Positions 61,891 through 64,000 of a stretch of DNA of 64,000 nucleotides are shown piece by piece. Location: contig CM049307.1 of the NCBI GenBank assembly GCA_026874595.1, forward strand, positions 49,261,678-49,325,677, written 5' to 3'. This DNA is from Sipunculus nudus (taxonomy: Eukaryota > Annelida > Sipuncula > Golfingiida > Sipunculidae). Below the pieces are notes generated by a model. It was given only the letters and a program-made list of their open reading frames with translations. It was not told the origin of the DNA and ran no database searches. The stretch's first letter is position 1. The number at the start of each line of letters is the position of its first letter. The position numbers were made by a program, and so were the translations under genes.

Positions 61891-62424
61891 GTAATACAAT
61901 TAAATAATACCATACAAGGGAAACACGTTCACTGAACCTTTTGCCTGTCCAGCAGGCATGTTGCAAATAAAAATGCTGTTTATGCAGCCGTGTTAACTTT
62001 GTTCGGTATGGATTAAACTCTCAATAAACAGATCTGAAGAAATACTAATATTTCAGAAATTTCTAAATTAATGTCTTTTAAAAACGGTAAAAAAACGCAG
62101 TATATATTTATTCTGACTACAAGAATTGCCTGGCCTATTTCCGATGAAACCAGGTAATATCTTGGATGTATAGAGCCATTGTGTGTTTCTCTGCTCATAT
62201 TTGCACAGAAAAAAAAAGATAAATGCTCCCCTGTGGATAATATTTCGGACATTCAGACTTAAACGTTGGCAGAAAGTGTATGGAAAAAAGTCAGAATTTA
62301 ATATACATGTTTTTTTCACTAAGTTCGCTTATGCAGAAATAAATATTAATGCCGTACTTAACGTATTTTTTTTCGGTGTACAGTTCAGACTTAAACATCC
62401 TTAGGATGTATGACCCACTTATGA

Positions 62425-62565
62425 TAAAACCTTCCTCCCAGGTAGATATAACCCAACCACTTTCCTCGTGTCAGCGAGAGGCGGGGTAGAGCTGGTTGTT
62501 ATCCTGAGAGAACATGGCATCTTCAGCAGCATCACCTGTTACCCACAAACCCACACTTACATATC
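62425..62565 (+). repeat. Interspersed repeat, copy 2 of a local pair
   Basis: This is the sister of 60455-60625, about 1.97 kb away and in the same orientation, with scattered substitutions. The CA-rich end is shorter here. Confidence 0.7.
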
Positions 62566-64000
62566 TCATGCACACGGAAGTTTCTTATGTGCCAGTGGTT
62601 AAGGACAGTTCTGTCGCCGCCCGAGCATTGAAGGCAATGTTGGGAAATCCCAAAAGTACCTTAGCAAGAGATTAGTTCTGATGGCTTAAGTCAAACTCCA
62701 AGTTGAAATGGTAGGCTAATTTAGGGGTTGATCAGATTATATCTATATCCATGCTTGGGTAAAAAAAATGTAGGTATACGTACTTAGGTCTACGAGTGCC
62801 AAACCATCGATTTCATTTTGTTCTTTTTTTTTTTTTGCCTTTTTTTTGAGCTAGGTATCAAGTATGGCTTATTTTCGAAAGTTGGTATTTTAGCTTCTTT
62901 AGCCACAAATTAGCACTTGATATTTATTTTCTCGCTCGACCTTATTCTAAATTTCGTACATACCATAATCGTTTCCTCGATTATCGCTCAGTTGCGAGCC
63001 AGGTGGTTGGGGATGCAAAAGCGGATCCAGCAGACCTCCCTTTCAGCCGCCGCAGCCTTTTTTGGGAGGTTTATCATTAGTCCTCCTGGATCCGCCCCAG
63101 GATTGGTCTTCAAGTGAAAGCTTGGCGACTGCGTTCGTTAAGTTTCAGTGTTAGATCGTCTGTCCCGTGAAAGGTTATCAGAAATCATTAATATTCAATA
63201 CCACTTTCTTATTATGCATATCATATGTCGTCATTCTTAAATAAAAAAAAAAATGAAGATCAGTCTATGAACTTGTTTTTTATTTAGCGGATATATAAGA
63301 TTTTTTATCGGTCTATTGAAATGTAACTATCCGTAGGGTTATAGTATAAGGACCATTCAATGCCTATGACGTGGTTTGATCCGATAACCGTCTAAAACAA
63401 ATAACATGACAGGAAGCGAGTGAAACCATTCTGTCACCTAGTCCCAAACCGAAAAAGAACTCATTAGATGTATAAATTAAGATTTAATATTATAGACACG
63501 ACAGCATATAAAAATGGAAACGGTTACCTCCACCAAAATATTTCTAAGATTTTATGATACGATCTCTAAGAAACGTATCGTTGGTAAGATCATGCAGCTA
63601 TTATCTGTTACTCCACTAAAATGATATAACAGCCATATAATGCTCCAAATCAGCACAATACTTTGTACTGTGAATATAAGATTATCTTCTTCTTAGAAAG
63701 AGAGGGATTTAAACTGTTGTTATAACTTGCCATGTTTCCTCAGGTTTTCTGAAAGTTATCTATCGGTATAAAAACCTTAGAGTTTGAATGCCGAAACTCT
63801 GCTGTTTTATAATGAATTCATATTACATATTAGTATTAAGTTATAACCGAAGTGCCATAAAGAGATTATAATCATTTTAATATGTTAAAGCATTATAGCT
63901 GCATGGGTCGTCCTCACATTAAAGCTATTTATTTTCGCAGGAGAATTAAAGAAAGAAATATCTTTTAAGTACTAAAAATTAAGTAAATCCCATACGAATA
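62566..64000. other. No gene recognised
   Basis: AT-rich sequence with T-runs near 62824-62847 and the small palindrome at 63021-63096. Confidence 0.5.
63021..63096. mobile_element. Small imperfect palindrome, MITE-like
   Basis: GCGGATCCAG at the left pairs with CTGGATCCGC at the right, and an inner ACCTCCC pairs with GGGAGGT. The whole block of about 76 bp could form an imperfect hairpin. It resembles GGATCCGCC-type ends of other repeats in this window. Confidence 0.4.

Overview
This window looks like non-coding-rich nuclear DNA from an invertebrate animal. The base composition is AT-rich, no reading frame is long, and simple repeats, minisatellites and short non-autonomous transposons are dense. 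No bacterial or viral gene organisation is visible. The style of the repeats (tRNA-derived SINE, CAGTGGCGTC-type and pogo-type MITEs, a long repeat ending in a CGGACGGCCGG-like tail) and the protein match described below suggest a mollusc, probably a bivalve. That assignment is inference, not a database result.

One gene is well supported. It lies on the minus strand and encodes the N-terminal PDZ domain of a PDZ-LIM protein of the PDLIM/ZASP (ALP-Enigma) family. Coding exon 1 (56621-56737) holds the initiator Met and the PWGF ligand-binding loop. Coding exon 2 (29511-29659) holds the rest of the PDZ domain. They join in phase 0 across a roughly 27 kb intron, and exon 2 ends in phase 2, so the ZM/LIM part must lie further along the minus strand, below position 29511 or beyond the left edge. 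I could not identify those exons. Inside the large intron, near 45.2-45.8 kb, there is a GC-richer patch with a short Kozak-ATG reading frame. It ends in a possible GT donor that is phase-compatible with exon 2, so it could be an alternative first exon; this is speculative.

Layout. 0-8 kb: mostly AT-rich sequence with (TA)n tracts and a pogo-type MITE. 8.0-8.3 kb: a GC-richer patch with X-box, CRE and E-box matches. 8.9-11.0 kb: a composite repeat containing about four tandem ~340 bp units. 14.2-15.7 kb: two related MITEs in opposite orientation, one with a perfect 8 bp target-site duplication. 18.4 kb: 47 bp tandem repeats. 19.5-19.9 kb: two CTCF-like sites. 20.9-23.4 kb: a ~0.9 kb tandem duplication with one copy interrupted. 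25.9-26.7 kb: a foldback element with ~125 bp inverted repeats, next to a 78 bp palindromic insertion. 35.1-36.7 kb and 39.9-40.9 kb: two long minisatellites. 49.3-50.1 kb: a GA-rich tandem array. 56.6-57.1 kb: PDZ exon 1 and its GC-rich upstream region. 59.5 kb: a tRNA-derived SINE. 61.1-61.7 kb: a 580 bp terminal-inverted-repeat element.

No previously undescribed system could be demonstrated. The most informative points are the split PDZ gene with its possible alternative start, the minisatellite with repeated internal (TA)n expansions, and several structurally intact non-autonomous elements. Boundaries of repeats were read by eye and may be off by several bases.
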